The translations under genes and the position numbers were made by a program. Under the pieces are notes generated by a model, which saw only the letters and a list, made by a program, of their open reading frames with translations, was not told the origin of the DNA and did not search any database. Positions 1 to 9,624 of a stretch of 64,000 nucleotides of DNA are shown piece after piece; position 1 is the stretch's first letter, and each line of letters opens with the position of its first letter. The stretch covers positions 2,200,001 through 2,264,000 of the forward strand of contig NZ_CP012602.1 in the NCBI RefSeq assembly GCF_001278805.1. The letters run 5' to 3'. The DNA comes from Bacillus sp. FJAT-18017 (GTDB lineage: Bacteria > Bacillota > Bacilli > Bacillales > Cytobacillaceae).

Positions 1-1173
1 GTCCCAGGTGCAAAAGGGTATGAGGACGAAAATGGTCCGAGGATGATAACCACACCATGGTATGAAGAACCTATCCCGTTCCATGAGGCTGCTGAAATCG
101 GAACGAGAAAGGTCATCCAGGAACATTCGACAATCGGGGTAGTTATCACAACGGATGGGACGATTGGGGAAATTCCGCGCAGCTCCTACCTGGAAGCTGA
201 GGAACGAGTTATCAATGAACTTAAAGAGGTTGGCAAGCCGTTCATTATGGTGGTAAACAGTGCCCAGCCGTATCATCCGAATACGGAAGCACTTCGAGCC
301 AGCCTTGCTGAAAAGTATGATATTCCAGTACTCGCTATGAGTGTTGAAGGTATGCGGGAAGGAGACGTACTCAATGTATTGAGAGAAGCGCTTTATGAAT
401 TCCCTGTCATTGAAGTAAATGTTAACCTTCCAAGCTGGGTTATGGTACTCAGGGAAAATCATTGGCTTCGTCAAAGCTATCAGGAAGCTGTGAGGGAAAC
501 GGTTAAGGATATTAAAAGATTAAGAGACGTGGACCGTGTTGTAACCCAATTCAGTGATTTCGAATTCATTGAAAGGGCGGGGCTTGCCGGAATAGAAATG
601 GGCCAGGGTGTCGCAGAAATCGATTTATATGCACCTGATGAACTTTACGACGAAATCCTTAAGGAAATAGTCGGAGTGGAGATCAGGGGCAAGGATCACC
701 TGCTTGAGTTAATGCAGGAGTTTGCACATGCGAAAGCAGAATATGACCATATTTCCGATGCACTTAAAATGGTCAAACAAACAGGGTATGGAATTGCTTC
801 TCCTTCATTGGCGGATATGAGCCTCGAAGAGCCAGAAATCATCAGGCAGGGTGCCAGGTTTGGAGTCAGGCTGAAAGCCGTTGCCCCATCCATTCATATG
901 CTAAAGGTAGATGTTGAATCAGAATTTGCCCCAATTATCGGGACAGAAAAACAAAGCGAAGAATTGGTTCGCTACCTTATGCAGGATTTCGAGGACGATC
1001 CGCTTTCTATCTGGAATTCAGATATTTTTGGCAGAAGCCTCAGCTCCATTGTCAGGGAGGGTATCCAGGCGAAAATTTCGCTTATGCCTGAGAACGCCCG
1101 CTATAAGCTAAAAGAAACGCTGGAGCGCATTATTAACGAAGGATCGGGCGGTCTGATTGCGATCATACTCTAA
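1..1173 (+). CDS. spoIVA: Stage IV sporulation protein A, 3' part (5' end outside window)
   Basis: SpoIVA is the ATP-driven morphogenetic protein that polymerises on the forespore surface and forms the base of the spore coat. The reading frame is open from base 1, so the gene starts upstream; 390 residues are visible of about 492 in B. subtilis. The N-terminal Walker A region is missing, but the long helical middle part and the conserved hydrophobic tail ending GSGGLIAIIL, which the family needs for localisation, are present. It is followed by a rho-independent terminator and then hbs, as in B. subtilis. Identification is from overall sequence likeness and position. Confidence 0.95.
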   Translation, partial: VPGAKGYEDENGPRMITTPWYEEPIPFHEAAEIGTRKVIQEHSTIGVVITTDGTIGEIPRSSYLEAEERVINELKEVGKPFIMVVNSAQPYHPNTEALRASLAEKYDIPVLAMSVEGMREGDVLNVLREALYEFPVIEVNVNLPSWVMVLRENHWLRQSYQEAVRETVKDIKRLRDVDRVVTQFSDFEFIERAGLAGIEMGQGVAEIDLYAPDELYDEILKEIVGVEIRGKDHLLELMQEFAHAKAEYDHISDALKMVKQTGYGIASPSLADMSLEEPEIIRQGARFGVRLKAVAPSIHMLKVDVESEFAPIIGTEKQSEELVRYLMQDFEDDPLSIWNSDIFGRSLSSIVREGIQAKISLMPENARYKLKETLERIINEGSGGLIAIIL

Positions 1174-1196
1174 CAATTAAAAATATGCTACGGTAT

Positions 1197-1229
1197 AGGC
1201 TCCTTTATGGGGCCTTTTCTTTTTTTCTC
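1197..1229 (+). terminator. Terminator after spoIVA
   Basis: A 7-bp stem AGGCTCC/GGGGCCT (one G-T pair) with loop TTTAT is followed by a T-rich tract. Confidence 0.8.
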
Positions 1230-1756
1230 GCAACCCTCAGAATACTACCTCTTTGTGGAATGTAAAAGGTTTAGCCCGAGGGTAGGAGAGGGGGTGAATA
1301 TTGGTTAGCTCGCTAAAAATAGCGAAAATTCCCCAGCGATATTTCTTGAAATAAGATTAAAACTTGAGATGAAGGGGAATGAAGAGTGTGGAGAGCCCGG
1401 CTTCTGAATGTTAAAAACGGATATTTTTCGCGCATTTCCTTAATTTTCGACATTTTAGAGGAAAATTCGTCTTTTATATGAAAAGATTTCCACTATTTAC
1501 GGGAATAATCTTGATATGCTGTTTTTAATGTGATAATCTACTAACAGAATTATCCTCATGAAGCACAAAGCTTAATTTCATTGGGTTTCTTTCAATTTTT
1601 TAAGTAAAAATGATTGAAATCCAGCGAGGCTTCATTTATGATAAGCCTTGTCAATAAAATACGAGCATACGTATAGAATTGATGAAATTTGTTTAGAAAT
1701 GTAGATAAGTATTCTTATCTGCTACTGGGCAAATCATTTGGGAGGAGGTGAATGGC
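1230..1756. other. Intergenic region spoIVA-hbs, non-coding
   Basis: About 525 bases without a convincing gene. It is AT-rich, and I see no repeat-family copy in it. The right end holds a probable hbs promoter and an untranslated leader. Confidence 0.6.
1648..1677 (+). promoter_or_regulatory. Probable sigma-A promoter of hbs
   Basis: TTGTCA, 18 bp spacer, TATAGA, about 80 bp before the hbs start. hbs is a highly expressed gene, and other weaker promoters may lie further upstream. Confidence 0.45.
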
Positions 1757-2029
1757 ATGAACAAAACAGAACTAATCAATGCAGTAGCTGAGGCTAGCGA
1801 ACTTTCTAGGAAGGAAGCAACTAAAGCTGTTGATGCAGTGTTTGATTCCATTTTGGATGCTTTGAAAAATGGTGATAAGGTTTCCCTAATCGGTTTTGGT
1901 AACTTTGAAGTTCGTGAGCGTTCCGCTCGTAAAGGCCGCAACCCGCAAACTGGCGAAGAAATCGAAATCGCTGCTAGCAAAGTTCCAGCTTTCAAACCAG
2001 GTAAACAACTCAAAGACGCAGTGAAATAA
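1757..2029 (+). CDS. hbs: HU-type nucleoid DNA-binding protein
   Basis: A small basic histone-like protein that bends and compacts DNA as a dimer. The 90-residue product starts [10 protein letters not shown] and has the HU arm signature [12 protein letters not shown] with the following lysine-rich end. A GTG nine bases upstream is in frame, but the strong site GGAGGAGGTG sits right at that GTG and is well spaced for the ATG at 1757, which also gives the normal HU length. Single-gene unit with its own leader and a strong terminator. Confidence 0.97.
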   Translation: MNKTELINAVAEASELSRKEATKAVDAVFDSILDALKNGDKVSLIGFGNFEVRERSARKGRNPQTGEEIEIAASKVPAFKPGKQLKDAVK

Positions 2030-2054
2030 TTACATATTAATGTGCTTTGGGCGC

Positions 2055-2086
2055 AAAAAGGCCATGGAGAAATCCATGGCCTTTTT
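2055..2086 (+). terminator. Terminator after hbs
   Basis: A 14-bp perfect stem AAAAAGGCCATGGA/TCCATGGCCTTTTT with a GAAA loop. Confidence 0.92.
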
Positions 2087-2207
2087 CATTTAGCTTAAAT
2101 TATAGTCTGTTGATAACTCATGATGTTTGATAACAAGCCAGCTTCAACCATCACATGCGATTCGTATCCTGATGAGTTTTCCCTGGATAGGGTAGAAACA
2201 TATCGTT

Positions 2208-2237
2208 TTGCCTGAGATTAAAGGGTTATGCTAATAT
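2208..2237 (+). promoter_or_regulatory. Probable promoter of folE-mtrB
   Basis: TTGCCT, 18 bp, TAATAT, about 35 bp before the folE start. Only moderately close to consensus. Confidence 0.4.
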
Positions 2238-2274
2238 GAAGAAGACTTGCTAGAATACATAGGGGGATACATAC

Positions 2275-2841
2275 ATGTCGGAAGTAGATAAAGCCCGGAT
2301 TGAGGAAGCGGTTAGAACGATTCTTGAAGCAATTGGTGAGGATCCGGACCGGGAAGGGCTGCTGGATACACCAAAGCGCGTTGCAAAAATGTACGAAGAG
2401 GTTTTTAGCGGGATGCATCAGGACCCGAGAGAATATTTTGAAACCATTTTCGGGGAAGAACATGAAGAGTTGGTCCTCGTTAAAGATATACCATTTTACT
2501 CAATGTGCGAACATCATCTTGTCCCCTTTTTCGGAAAGGCGCATGTGGCTTACATCCCGAGAAATGGGCGTGTTACGGGACTAAGCAAATTGGCGAGAGC
2601 CGTAGAAGCTGTTGCAAAAAGGCCTCAGCTGCAGGAGCGAATTACATCTGAGGTTGCAAATAGTATTATGCAAACTCTTAAGCCGTATGGGGTAATGGTT
2701 GTTGTTGAAGCTGAGCATATGTGCATGACGATGCGAGGAGTTAAAAAGCCGGGCTCCAAGACAGTTACATCTGCTGTAAGGGGTATTTTTAACGAAAATG
2801 CAATCGCCAGATCTGAAGTCTTGTCTTTGATTAAAGAATAA
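2275..2841 (+). CDS. folE: GTP cyclohydrolase I
   Basis: Converts GTP to 7,8-dihydroneopterin triphosphate, the first step of folate synthesis; homodecamer in the cytosol. The 188-residue protein has the zinc and active-site signatures [12 protein letters not shown] and CMTMRGV. The start is the ATG after AGGGGGATACATAC. In B. subtilis this gene is mtrA and is co-transcribed with mtrB; the same 27-bp spacing to mtrB is seen here. Confidence 0.96.
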   Translation: MSEVDKARIEEAVRTILEAIGEDPDREGLLDTPKRVAKMYEEVFSGMHQDPREYFETIFGEEHEELVLVKDIPFYSMCEHHLVPFFGKAHVAYIPRNGRVTGLSKLARAVEAVAKRPQLQERITSEVANSIMQTLKPYGVMVVVEAEHMCMTMRGVKKPGSKTVTSAVRGIFNENAIARSEVLSLIKE

Positions 2842-2868
2842 TCCAATACATTTTGCGGAGGCGGAAGC

Positions 2869-3105
2869 ATGGAAAAAAAGACGCAGCAGGCAGGAGATTT
2901 TGTAGTAATTAAAGCAATTGATGACGGGGTTAGTGTGATTGGTTTAACTAGAGGAACTGACACGAAATTTCATCATTCTGAAAAACTGGACAGGGGAGAG
3001 GTCCTGGTTGCCCAGTTTACTGAGCATACTTCAGCAATCAAAGTAAGGGGTAATGCAAAAATACTCACAGCTTTTGGGGAAGTTGAGAGTGAGGCAAAAA
3101 AATAA
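2869..3105 (+). CDS. mtrB: Tryptophan RNA-binding attenuation protein TRAP
   Basis: TRAP forms an 11-subunit ring that, loaded with tryptophan, wraps RNA with repeated GAG/UAG triplets and terminates or blocks translation of trp genes. The 78-residue product keeps the RNA-binding lysine/arginine set (SEKLD, AIKVRG) and the tryptophan pocket segment [13 protein letters not shown]. The site GCGGAGGCGG lies before the ATG. The trp operon that TRAP normally controls is not at its B. subtilis position between aroB and hisC in this window. Confidence 0.96.
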   Translation: MEKKTQQAGDFVVIKAIDDGVSVIGLTRGTDTKFHHSEKLDRGEVLVAQFTEHTSAIKVRGNAKILTAFGEVESEAKK

Positions 3106-3114
3106 GTGTAAGAT

Positions 3115-3141
3115 GGAACGGATGTCTTCCCGTTCTTTTTG
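3115..3141 (+). terminator. Terminator after mtrB
   Basis: Stem GGAACGG/CCGTTC with a T run; ends the folE-mtrB unit. Confidence 0.7.
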
Positions 3142-3490
3142 TTTGGAACTTATTAATTGGTGAATTTGTCACGATCTAATTAAGGGTAATATAACCATTT
3201 AAAAAGCGATTACTTCAGTTTGCCTTCACAAATGATTAAAGTGCGTCAGGGAAGACTCAGTCACCTGCTGTGAAATTATAGCTAATAAGGGAATATATTG
3301 ATGGCAATCTGAAATTTCGACAAATTTCATGGGTCGCGTTTTAATATTTTGTGAAACCTACCCATAAGGAAAATAATTTATGATATAATGATGTCTGCTA
3401 TGTTTAGGGAAAAATAAAGATACAGCTTAAGAAAGTGCTGCCCGAAAATGGACAGGCACAACAGCTCAAGATGTACCCGGGGTGATAAGA
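3142..3490. other. Leader/intergenic region mtrB-hepS
   Basis: About 350 non-coding bases. The only clear element is an extended -10 promoter, TG-A-TATAAT at 3381-3389, about 100 bp before hepS; no good -35 box accompanies it. No repeat copy was recognised. Confidence 0.5.
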
Positions 3491-4279
3491 GTGCATGACC
3501 ATACTATTATAAAAAAAGTCAGTGAGGTTAAGGCCCTGATTGAACAGAAGGTGCTTCATCCTTATTTGCTTCAGCATATTGAAGTTCCTGTCATCGACGA
3601 AGATAAGCTATTGCTGCTAGTTTCTAGAATGGAAGGGCTGGGTCTTTCCCACAATGAACAAATGAATTATGCACTAACAGCGATGCTTGTTCAAATCGCC
3701 CTGGATACTCATGAACATGTTACAAATAAAAAGGCCTCGTTCGATTTAAAGGAACGTCAACTGACTGTTCTCGCTGGAGATTATTATAGCGGGCTTTATT
3801 ATAAACATCTTGCCGAGTCCGACGATATCCTGATGATTCGTGCACTCGCCAAAGGTATAAAAGAAGTAAACGAAAACAAAATCCTTTTTTATCAAAAGGA
3901 TTTTCCATCAATGGATCATCTTTTAACTAGTGTAATGAATATTGAAGCATCCCTTCTTGCCCGTTTTTCAGATTATTTCGGTGGAAGTCCATGGAAGACG
4001 TTTGCAGAAGGTTTCCTGCTTTTGAAAAGAATGCTTACTGAACGGAAATTGTATAGCGAGAAGGGGTTCAGTCCGTTTTTTGAAGCAATGGAATCACTAC
4101 CATCTTCTGAACCTGGCGTATCTTTCCTGGAAAGGCTTGATAGGGGAATTGCTGGTCTGGCGACAGATGTTAAAGCTAGAGCCAAGTCATTAACTGATAT
4201 GAATGCAGTTTTGCAAACCAGGCTGGATGAGTTGGCAGCCGATATAAGCCAGTTGAAAATTTTTGTGGAAGAAGGGTAG
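3491..4279 (+). CDS. hepS: Heptaprenyl diphosphate synthase component I
   Basis: The non-catalytic partner of HepT; the pair makes the C35 chain of menaquinone-7. The family is recognised from IDEDKLLL, the segment [16 protein letters not shown] and the strongly conserved [16 protein letters not shown] chose GTG at 3491 (262 residues) because GGGGTGA ends about six bases before it; an in-frame GTG at 3482 would lie inside that site. menH follows 4 bp later and hepT after that, as in B. subtilis. Confidence 0.9.
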   Translation: MHDHTIIKKVSEVKALIEQKVLHPYLLQHIEVPVIDEDKLLLLVSRMEGLGLSHNEQMNYALTAMLVQIALDTHEHVTNKKASFDLKERQLTVLAGDYYSGLYYKHLAESDDILMIRALAKGIKEVNENKILFYQKDFPSMDHLLTSVMNIEASLLARFSDYFGGSPWKTFAEGFLLLKRMLTERKLYSEKGFSPFFEAMESLPSSEPGVSFLERLDRGIAGLATDVKARAKSLTDMNAVLQTRLDELAADISQLKIFVEEG

Positions 4280-4283
4280 CTTC

Positions 4284-4988
4284 ATGGCACGCTCAAAAGA
4301 AGAACGGGTGCACTCCGTATTTGAAAGCATTTCCGACAACTATGATAAAATGAATTCCGTGATCAGCTTCAAAATGCATCTTGCATGGAGGAAGGACACG
4401 ATGAAGCGGATGAATGTCCAGCCAGGTTCAAAAGCCTTGGATGTTTGCTGTGGAACCGCTGATTGGAGCGTTGCTCTTGCGGAAGCCGTAGGCAAAGAAG
4501 GACATGTGACAGGTCTGGACTTTAGCAAAAATATGCTGAAAATCGGCCAAAAGAAAATCAAAGAACTAAACCTATCAAATGTGGATCTCATCCATGGCAA
4601 TGCTATGGAATTGCCGTTTCCGGATAATAGCTTTGATTATGTGACAATCGGATTTGGACTTAGGAATGTTCCTGATTATTTGCAGGTCCTGAGTGAGATG
4701 CGCAGGGTACTTAAGCCCGGTGGGATAGCGGTCTGCCTTGAAACTTCCCAGCCGACCATGCCGGTTTACAGGCAGCTATATTTCTTTTATTTCAGGTACA
4801 TAATGCCGGTATTTGGGAAACTATTCGCAAAGAGTTATGAAGAATACTCCTGGCTTCAGGAGTCAGCCAGGGACTTCCCGGGCATGAAAGAACTGGCTAG
4901 AATGTTTGAAAAAGCCGGTTTTACAAAAGTAACGTATAAAGCATATAGCGGCGGAGCGGCAGCAGTCCATTTTGGATACAAGGATTAA
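4284..4988 (+). CDS. menH: Demethylmenaquinone methyltransferase
   Basis: SAM-dependent methyltransferase for the last step of menaquinone synthesis (UbiE/MenG family; called menH or menG in Bacillus). The 234-residue product has the SAM motif [25 protein letters not shown] and the family block [13 protein letters not shown]. The ATG at 4284 gives the usual length; earlier in-frame codons overlap hepS. Located between the two heptaprenyl synthase genes, so head group and side chain genes are co-expressed. Confidence 0.95.
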   Translation: MARSKEERVHSVFESISDNYDKMNSVISFKMHLAWRKDTMKRMNVQPGSKALDVCCGTADWSVALAEAVGKEGHVTGLDFSKNMLKIGQKKIKELNLSNVDLIHGNAMELPFPDNSFDYVTIGFGLRNVPDYLQVLSEMRRVLKPGGIAVCLETSQPTMPVYRQLYFFYFRYIMPVFGKLFAKSYEEYSWLQESARDFPGMKELARMFEKAGFTKVTYKAYSGGAAAVHFGYKD

Positions 4989-5053
4989 ATTGTTATCCAT
5001 CACCATTGGGAAGTTGTCCCACATTAATCCCACATATATGCACAGAGTTTTAA

Positions 5054-5101
5054 GGCGGAAATCTTACTGCCTCGTTAATGCAGGAATGTATGATTTCCGC
5101 C
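5054..5101 (+). promoter_or_regulatory. Inverted repeat in the menH-hepT spacer
   Basis: Perfect 10-bp arms GGCGGAAATC (5054-5063) and GATTTCCGCC (5092-5101) with an inner CTGC/GCAG pair, ending 26 bp before the hepT ATG. No T run follows the right arm, so it is not a simple terminator. It may be an RNA structure affecting hepT translation or mRNA stability. Confidence 0.5.
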
Positions 5102-5127
5102 AGTATTAGGAAAAGCAGGGTGATGCA

Positions 5128-6090
5128 ATGAAATTAAAAATGATGACCTCATTTTTAAACTCCGACCTTACATTGATTGAAAAAACGCTAGAAGATACAA
5201 TACAGGCGGATTCCATGCTGTTACGGCAAGCTTCGCTGCATACCCTGCAGGCGGGTGGAAAACGGATCCGCCCTGTTTTTGTTTTGCTGGCTGCTAAATT
5301 CGGGAACTATGAAATTGACCGGATTAAAAATGTAGCCGTTTCCTTAGAGCTTATCCACATGGCTTCCCTGGTACATGATGATGTTATTGATGATGCAGAG
5401 ATTCGCAGAGGACAGCCAACAATTAAGGCGAAATGGGACAATCGGATTGCGATGTATACAGGCGATTATATCCTCGCTCTTTCGCTTGAAGTAATGACCA
5501 ATATTCATAATGCTAGTGCCCATAAGATACTTGCGAATACCATTGTTGAAGTTTGTGTTGGAGAAATTCAGCAGATTGAAGATAAATATCGCTTTAATCA
5601 AACGATGAGGGATTATTTCAGGCGGATTAAGCGGAAAACCGCACTGCTGATAGCGGTAAGCTGTGAGCTTGGGGCAATTGCGGCTGACGCAGATAGAAAA
5701 ATCAGCAGGAAATTATACCTTTTTGGATATTATGTTGGAATGTCCTATCAGATAATTGATGACATCCTAGATTTCACAGGAACCGAAAAGGAACTGGGTA
5801 AGCCTGCTGGAGGAGATTTGCTGCAGGGCAATATCACTGCCCCTGTCCTTTATGCGATGGAGGATCCTGCTCTTAGGGAAAGGATCGTCCAAGTAAGCGA
5901 GCATACTAACCCAGAAGAAATGAAGGAAATTATTGAACTGATCAAGGATTCTAGTGCTATAGAAAAATCATTTGCGCTAAGCAATCGTTATCTTGAGAAA
6001 GCTCTCTCTATCCTGGAAACTTTGCCGCAAAACAAGGCGAAGAAAACTCTGTATGATATTGCGAAATATATTGGAAAACGAAAATACTAA
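5128..6090 (+). CDS. hepT: Heptaprenyl diphosphate synthase component II
   Basis: Catalytic trans-prenyltransferase subunit; condenses isopentenyl diphosphate onto farnesyl diphosphate up to C35. The 320-residue protein carries the first aspartate-rich motif LVHDDVIDDAEIRRG and the second QIIDDILDFTGTE, plus GGKRIRP for substrate binding. Ends with KYIGKRKY, like B. subtilis HepT. The start has a weak AGGGTGATGCA site. Confidence 0.96.
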   Translation: MKLKMMTSFLNSDLTLIEKTLEDTIQADSMLLRQASLHTLQAGGKRIRPVFVLLAAKFGNYEIDRIKNVAVSLELIHMASLVHDDVIDDAEIRRGQPTIKAKWDNRIAMYTGDYILALSLEVMTNIHNASAHKILANTIVEVCVGEIQQIEDKYRFNQTMRDYFRRIKRKTALLIAVSCELGAIAADADRKISRKLYLFGYYVGMSYQIIDDILDFTGTEKELGKPAGGDLLQGNITAPVLYAMEDPALRERIVQVSEHTNPEEMKEIIELIKDSSAIEKSFALSNRYLEKALSILETLPQNKAKKTLYDIAKYIGKRKY

Positions 6091-6092
6091 AA

Positions 6093-6118
6093 TGCGCCCT
6101 ATAAGGGCGTTTTTTATT
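6093..6118 (+). terminator. Terminator after hepT
   Basis: GCGCCCTATAAGGGCG hairpin followed by a T run; ends the hepS-menH-hepT unit. Confidence 0.88.
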
Positions 6119-6151
6119 TGTCATGTTTTAAGATATTATGTTCTAACCATT

Positions 6152-6318
6152 GTTGTTTTGAGTCGCAGCTAGACAGGATCCCTAGGCCGCCTGTGGAAAC
6201 GAAACGCCTCAATCCAGGGAAAGAGCCGCCTGTCTCTGTGATGTTAAATCAAGGATGCTTTCCTTTGTGTCCCTGCGATTATTATTTTGGATCTTCCCTT
6301 TGTACAGCGGAAATCAAC
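6152..6318. repeat. Degenerate dispersed repeat (mosaic of families A and B)
   Basis: Starts near GTTGTTTTGAG and ends with AGCGGAAATCAAC, the right end of repeat family A. The inner part (6204-6291) is an about 85-bp block repeated at 7031-7114 on the far side of ndk. A 71-codon frame through this block is not a gene; it has no ribosome site and consists of repeat sequence. Confidence 0.65.
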
Positions 6319-6497
6319 AACGTTGTTTCATAGCTTGAAAAAACCATACATTTTAACGTGAGAAACTTGATTGCATCACATATGACAATAGGCAATCCCG
6401 TTCAACCTTGCGAAATTTTCTAAACAATGTTACTATTTTCGTGGATTGCCATACTATGCAATCATCAATACATACATACTTTTTTAGGAGTGGAAAA

Positions 6498-6944
6498 ATG
6501 GAAAAGACATTTTTAATGGTCAAGCCCGATGGAGTTCAACGTGGGGTAATCGGAGAAATCGTTGCACGTTTTGAGAAAAAAGGATTTCAACTTGCCGGAG
6601 CAAAATTAATGAGCATTCCGCGCGAAATTGCGGAGGAGCATTACGGGGAACATAAAGAACGCCCATTCTTCGGTGAGCTTGTAGATTTTATTACATCAGG
6701 ACCTGTATTCGCCATGGTATGGCAGGGGGAAAATGTAATTGCAACCGCACGCCAGATGATGGGTAGCACGAATCCAAAAGATGCCGCTCCTGGCACAATT
6801 CGCGGGGATTTCGGCCTAACTGTTGGAAAGAACATCATCCATGGTTCGGATTCACCAGCCAGCGCAGAAAGAGAAATCGGGATTTTCTTTAAGGAAGAAG
6901 AACTTGTTCAGTACACAAAATTAATTAATGAGTGGGTATACTAA
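6498..6944 (+). CDS. ndk: Nucleoside diphosphate kinase
   Basis: Transfers the gamma phosphate between nucleoside di- and triphosphates through a phospho-histidine. The 148-residue product begins [16 protein letters not shown] and has the active-site block [16 protein letters not shown]. The ATG at 6498 follows TTAGGAGTGG; the long upstream extension of the frame is not needed. In B. subtilis cheR follows ndk; here repeat debris and then aroC follow. Confidence 0.97.
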   Translation: MEKTFLMVKPDGVQRGVIGEIVARFEKKGFQLAGAKLMSIPREIAEEHYGEHKERPFFGELVDFITSGPVFAMVWQGENVIATARQMMGSTNPKDAAPGTIRGDFGLTVGKNIIHGSDSPASAEREIGIFFKEEELVQYTKLINEWVY

Positions 6945-6949
6945 GCTCG

Positions 6950-6981
6950 GGGGGCACTTTCCATTGCGAAGTGCCCTTTTT
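6950..6981 (+). terminator. Terminator after ndk
   Basis: GGGGCACTT/AAGTGCCC stem followed by TTTTT. Confidence 0.88.
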
Positions 6982-6995
6982 GTATCCGTTTTCAG

Positions 6996-7118
6996 GATGA
7001 GAGCACAAGTGCCTTCGTGAAAGGCAAAGAACGCCTCAATCCAGGGAAAGAGCCGCCTGTCTCTGCGATGTTAATTCACGGATGCTTTCCTTTTTGTCCC
7101 TGCGAAGATTATTATAAG
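6996..7118. repeat. Dispersed repeat copy between ndk and aroC
   Basis: Family B signature GCACAAGTGCCTTCGTGAAAG leads into the block at 7031-7114 that repeats 6204-6291 with few changes. With the copy on the other side, ndk is bracketed by direct repeats about 830 bp apart. No gene is seen in 6982-7341. Confidence 0.7.
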
Positions 7119-7286
7119 GAACTTCCTTAGTGGTCATCACCGTGAAAATGGAGAGCTTTCGACTGGGATAAAGTGAAACTTCCATCAACGATTTCTGGGA
7201 AGTCTTCCTTGTGGAGCAAGAGGTAGACAAATTACAAACTTATAGACTCTGATAGTCTCCAAACAACTTTTGTCAGAGTGGTTCCC

Positions 7287-7315
7287 TTGGCGGGGTTCAC
7301 TGGTATGGGTATAAT
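7287..7315 (+). promoter_or_regulatory. Promoter of aroC-aroB
   Basis: TTGGCG, 17 bp, TATAAT, about 27 bp before the aroC start; one of the best sigma-A matches in the window. Confidence 0.7.
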
Positions 7316-7341
7316 AAGCAATAATATATGGAGAAGGGGAA

Positions 7342-8517
7342 ATGAAGATGAGATACATGACAGCAGGCGAATCGCATGGACCACAATTAACGGTGATTAT
7401 TGAAGGCGTACCAGCAGGAATGCCTATTACCGCTGAACAAATCAACAAAGAACTTGCCCGCAGGCAAAAGGGTCATGGCCGGGGAAGGCGGATGCAAATT
7501 GAAAAGGATACTGTTGAAATTGCTGGCGGGGTCCGCCATGGAAAAACTCTTGGTTCCCCAATTGCATTGATTATAAAAAATGATGATTGGAAGCATTGGA
7601 CTGGCATTATGGGTTCGGAACCAATTGATGAAGATGCTGAAGCAGGCATGAAAAGGAAAATATCAAGGCCGCGTCCAGGCCACGCCGATTTAAACGGTGC
7701 CATTAAGTATGGGCATAGGGATATTCGGAATGTCCTTGAACGATCCTCTGCCCGGGAAACCGCAGCAAGAGTTGCTGCTGGTGCGGTAGCAAAGGCCCTT
7801 CTATCCGGAGCTGGCATTGAAATAGGCTCCCATGTTGTTGAAATTGGGGGAATTAAAGCTGAAAGCAGCCCAATGGCGGTGAAGGAGATACAAGTCAAAA
7901 GTGAAAACTCACCAGTTCGCTGTCTCGATCCTAAGGCAGAGGGCTTAATGATGGGCGCTATTGATCAAGCAAAAGAAAATGGTGATTCTATTGGCGGCGT
8001 TGTTGAAGTTATCGCAGAGGGAATGCCAGCAGGAGTAGGCAGTTATGTCCATTATGACCGAAAGCTGGATTCGAAAATAGCAGGTGCAATGATCAGCATA
8101 AATGCTTTCAAAGGTGTTGAATTTGGAATTGGTTTCAAAGCGGCAAGTATACCTGGCTCCCAGGTGCATGATGAAATTCTTTGGACCGAGGAAAGTGGCT
8201 ATACACGGAGAACCAATCGGCTTGGAGGATTTGAAGGCGGAATGTCGACTGGGATGCCCGTAGTGGTTCGTGGGGTTATGAAGCCGATTCCAACGCTTTA
8301 TAAGCCGCTTCAAAGTGTTGACATTGAGACGAAAGAGCCATTCACCGCCAGTATTGAGCGTTCAGACAGCTGTGCTGTTCCCGCCGCGGCAGTCGTAGCT
8401 GAAAGTGTCGTTGCATGGGAACTGGCTTCTGCAATTGTGGAACAGTTCCAATCTGACAGGTTTGATTTGTTTTTGGAGAATATGAAAGCCTACCGGGAAT
8501 CATCGAGGCTTTTTTAA
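7342..8517 (+). CDS. aroC: Chorismate synthase
   Basis: Last shikimate-pathway step, EPSP to chorismate with reduced FMN (called aroF in B. subtilis). The 391-residue protein has the family signatures [24 protein letters not shown] and [15 protein letters not shown]. Start ATG 7342 lies two bases after GGAGAAGGGG; the ATG at 7348 ([11 protein letters not shown]) is also possible and matches the B. subtilis start. Overlaps aroB by one base (TAATG). Confidence 0.96.
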   Translation: MKMRYMTAGESHGPQLTVIIEGVPAGMPITAEQINKELARRQKGHGRGRRMQIEKDTVEIAGGVRHGKTLGSPIALIIKNDDWKHWTGIMGSEPIDEDAEAGMKRKISRPRPGHADLNGAIKYGHRDIRNVLERSSARETAARVAAGAVAKALLSGAGIEIGSHVVEIGGIKAESSPMAVKEIQVKSENSPVRCLDPKAEGLMMGAIDQAKENGDSIGGVVEVIAEGMPAGVGSYVHYDRKLDSKIAGAMISINAFKGVEFGIGFKAASIPGSQVHDEILWTEESGYTRRTNRLGGFEGGMSTGMPVVVRGVMKPIPTLYKPLQSVDIETKEPFTASIERSDSCAVPAAAVVAESVVAWELASAIVEQFQSDRFDLFLENMKAYRESSRLF

Positions 8518-9590
8518 TGGAAACTATTTACATCAGTACAGGCGACAAACAATATCCAGTAATCATTGGCCAAAATGCAATAGCTGAATTAAAGCCGTTC
8601 CTGCAAGATAAGTTTTCTAGTCTTACCAAATTACTGGTCATTACAGATGCCAATGTTGCTCCCCTATATTTAAAGACACTTCTTGATAGGTTGCAGGATT
8701 ATCCTGTCTCTGTATTTACTGCTCCTGGCGGTGAAAAGGGGAAGACGATAGAGACGTATTATAAAGGGATGACAGCAGCACTTGAAGCGGGGCTTGACAG
8801 GAAATCACTCATACTTGCCCTTGGCGGGGGAGCAGTTGGTGACCTGGCAGGGTTCATCGCGGCGACTTTTATGCGGGGAATAGCCTTTATCCAACTGCCA
8901 ACAACAATCCTGGCACATGATAGTTCAGTAGGCGGGAAGACAGGGATTAACCATCATCTTGGTAAAAATCTAATCGGTGCCTTTCATCAGCCTGTTGCGG
9001 TATTTTATGATATGACATTCCTGAATAGCCTCCCGGAGCATGAGATGCGCTCAGGATTCGCAGAGCTTATTAAACATGCCCTTATTGGCAATCCGGATCT
9101 ATATCAATGGTTAAAATCAACGATTAAAGACCTCTCACAAATAACAGCAGGCCAATACGAAACCATGCTTGCAAAAGGAATAAAGGTTAAGGCGGATGTT
9201 GTATCGGAAGATGAACGTGAACAGGGAATTAGGGCATACCTCAATTTTGGGCATACCCTTGGCCATGCAATTGAGGCAGAAGCAGGATTTGGCCATATAA
9301 CTCATGGAGAAGCGGTCATGCATGGGATGCTTTTTGCCTTGAAATTGAGTCAGGTTAAAAGCGGGCTTCAGTTTGATACGGAGGAGTTTATTACCTGGAT
9401 AAGCAGACTTGGATATCAAACAAGACTTCCAGAAGGGCTTACTATGGATGGCTTAATTTTAAAAATGAAAAAAGACAAGAAGGCAGTAGGTGGGCGGCTT
9501 CGCTTTGTATTATTGAAAAAGCTAGGTGAACCAATCCTTAGCGAACTTGATACCGAATTCCTTCAACAAGAGCTAAAGCTTTTACTTTAA
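8517..9590 (+). CDS. aroB: 3-dehydroquinate synthase
   Basis: Makes the shikimate-pathway ring from DAHP using NAD and a metal ion. The 357-residue product has the NAD-binding block GGGAVGDLAGFIAATFMRG, the GGKTGINH substrate loop, and metal ligands in FGHTLGHAIE and THGEAV. Translationally coupled to aroC. In B. subtilis aroH and then the trp operon follow; here hisC comes after 181 bp. Confidence 0.96.
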   Translation: METIYISTGDKQYPVIIGQNAIAELKPFLQDKFSSLTKLLVITDANVAPLYLKTLLDRLQDYPVSVFTAPGGEKGKTIETYYKGMTAALEAGLDRKSLILALGGGAVGDLAGFIAATFMRGIAFIQLPTTILAHDSSVGGKTGINHHLGKNLIGAFHQPVAVFYDMTFLNSLPEHEMRSGFAELIKHALIGNPDLYQWLKSTIKDLSQITAGQYETMLAKGIKVKADVVSEDEREQGIRAYLNFGHTLGHAIEAEAGFGHITHGEAVMHGMLFALKLSQVKSGLQFDTEEFITWISRLGYQTRLPEGLTMDGLILKMKKDKKAVGGRLRFVLLKKLGEPILSELDTEFLQQELKLLL

Positions 9591-9624
9591 TTGCTTTGTT
9601 AATGATCTTTTGATTATAAGCATT

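Noticed and set aside
6118-6333. 71-codon frame after hepT
   Set aside because: It lies in repeat sequence, has no ribosome site and is cysteine/proline-rich without family likeness.
7206-7260. Cluster of GAG/TAG triplets before aroC as a TRAP site
   Set aside because: Only four or five triplets with irregular spacing; TRAP sites have about eleven with 2-3 base gaps. It is also upstream of the aroC promoter.
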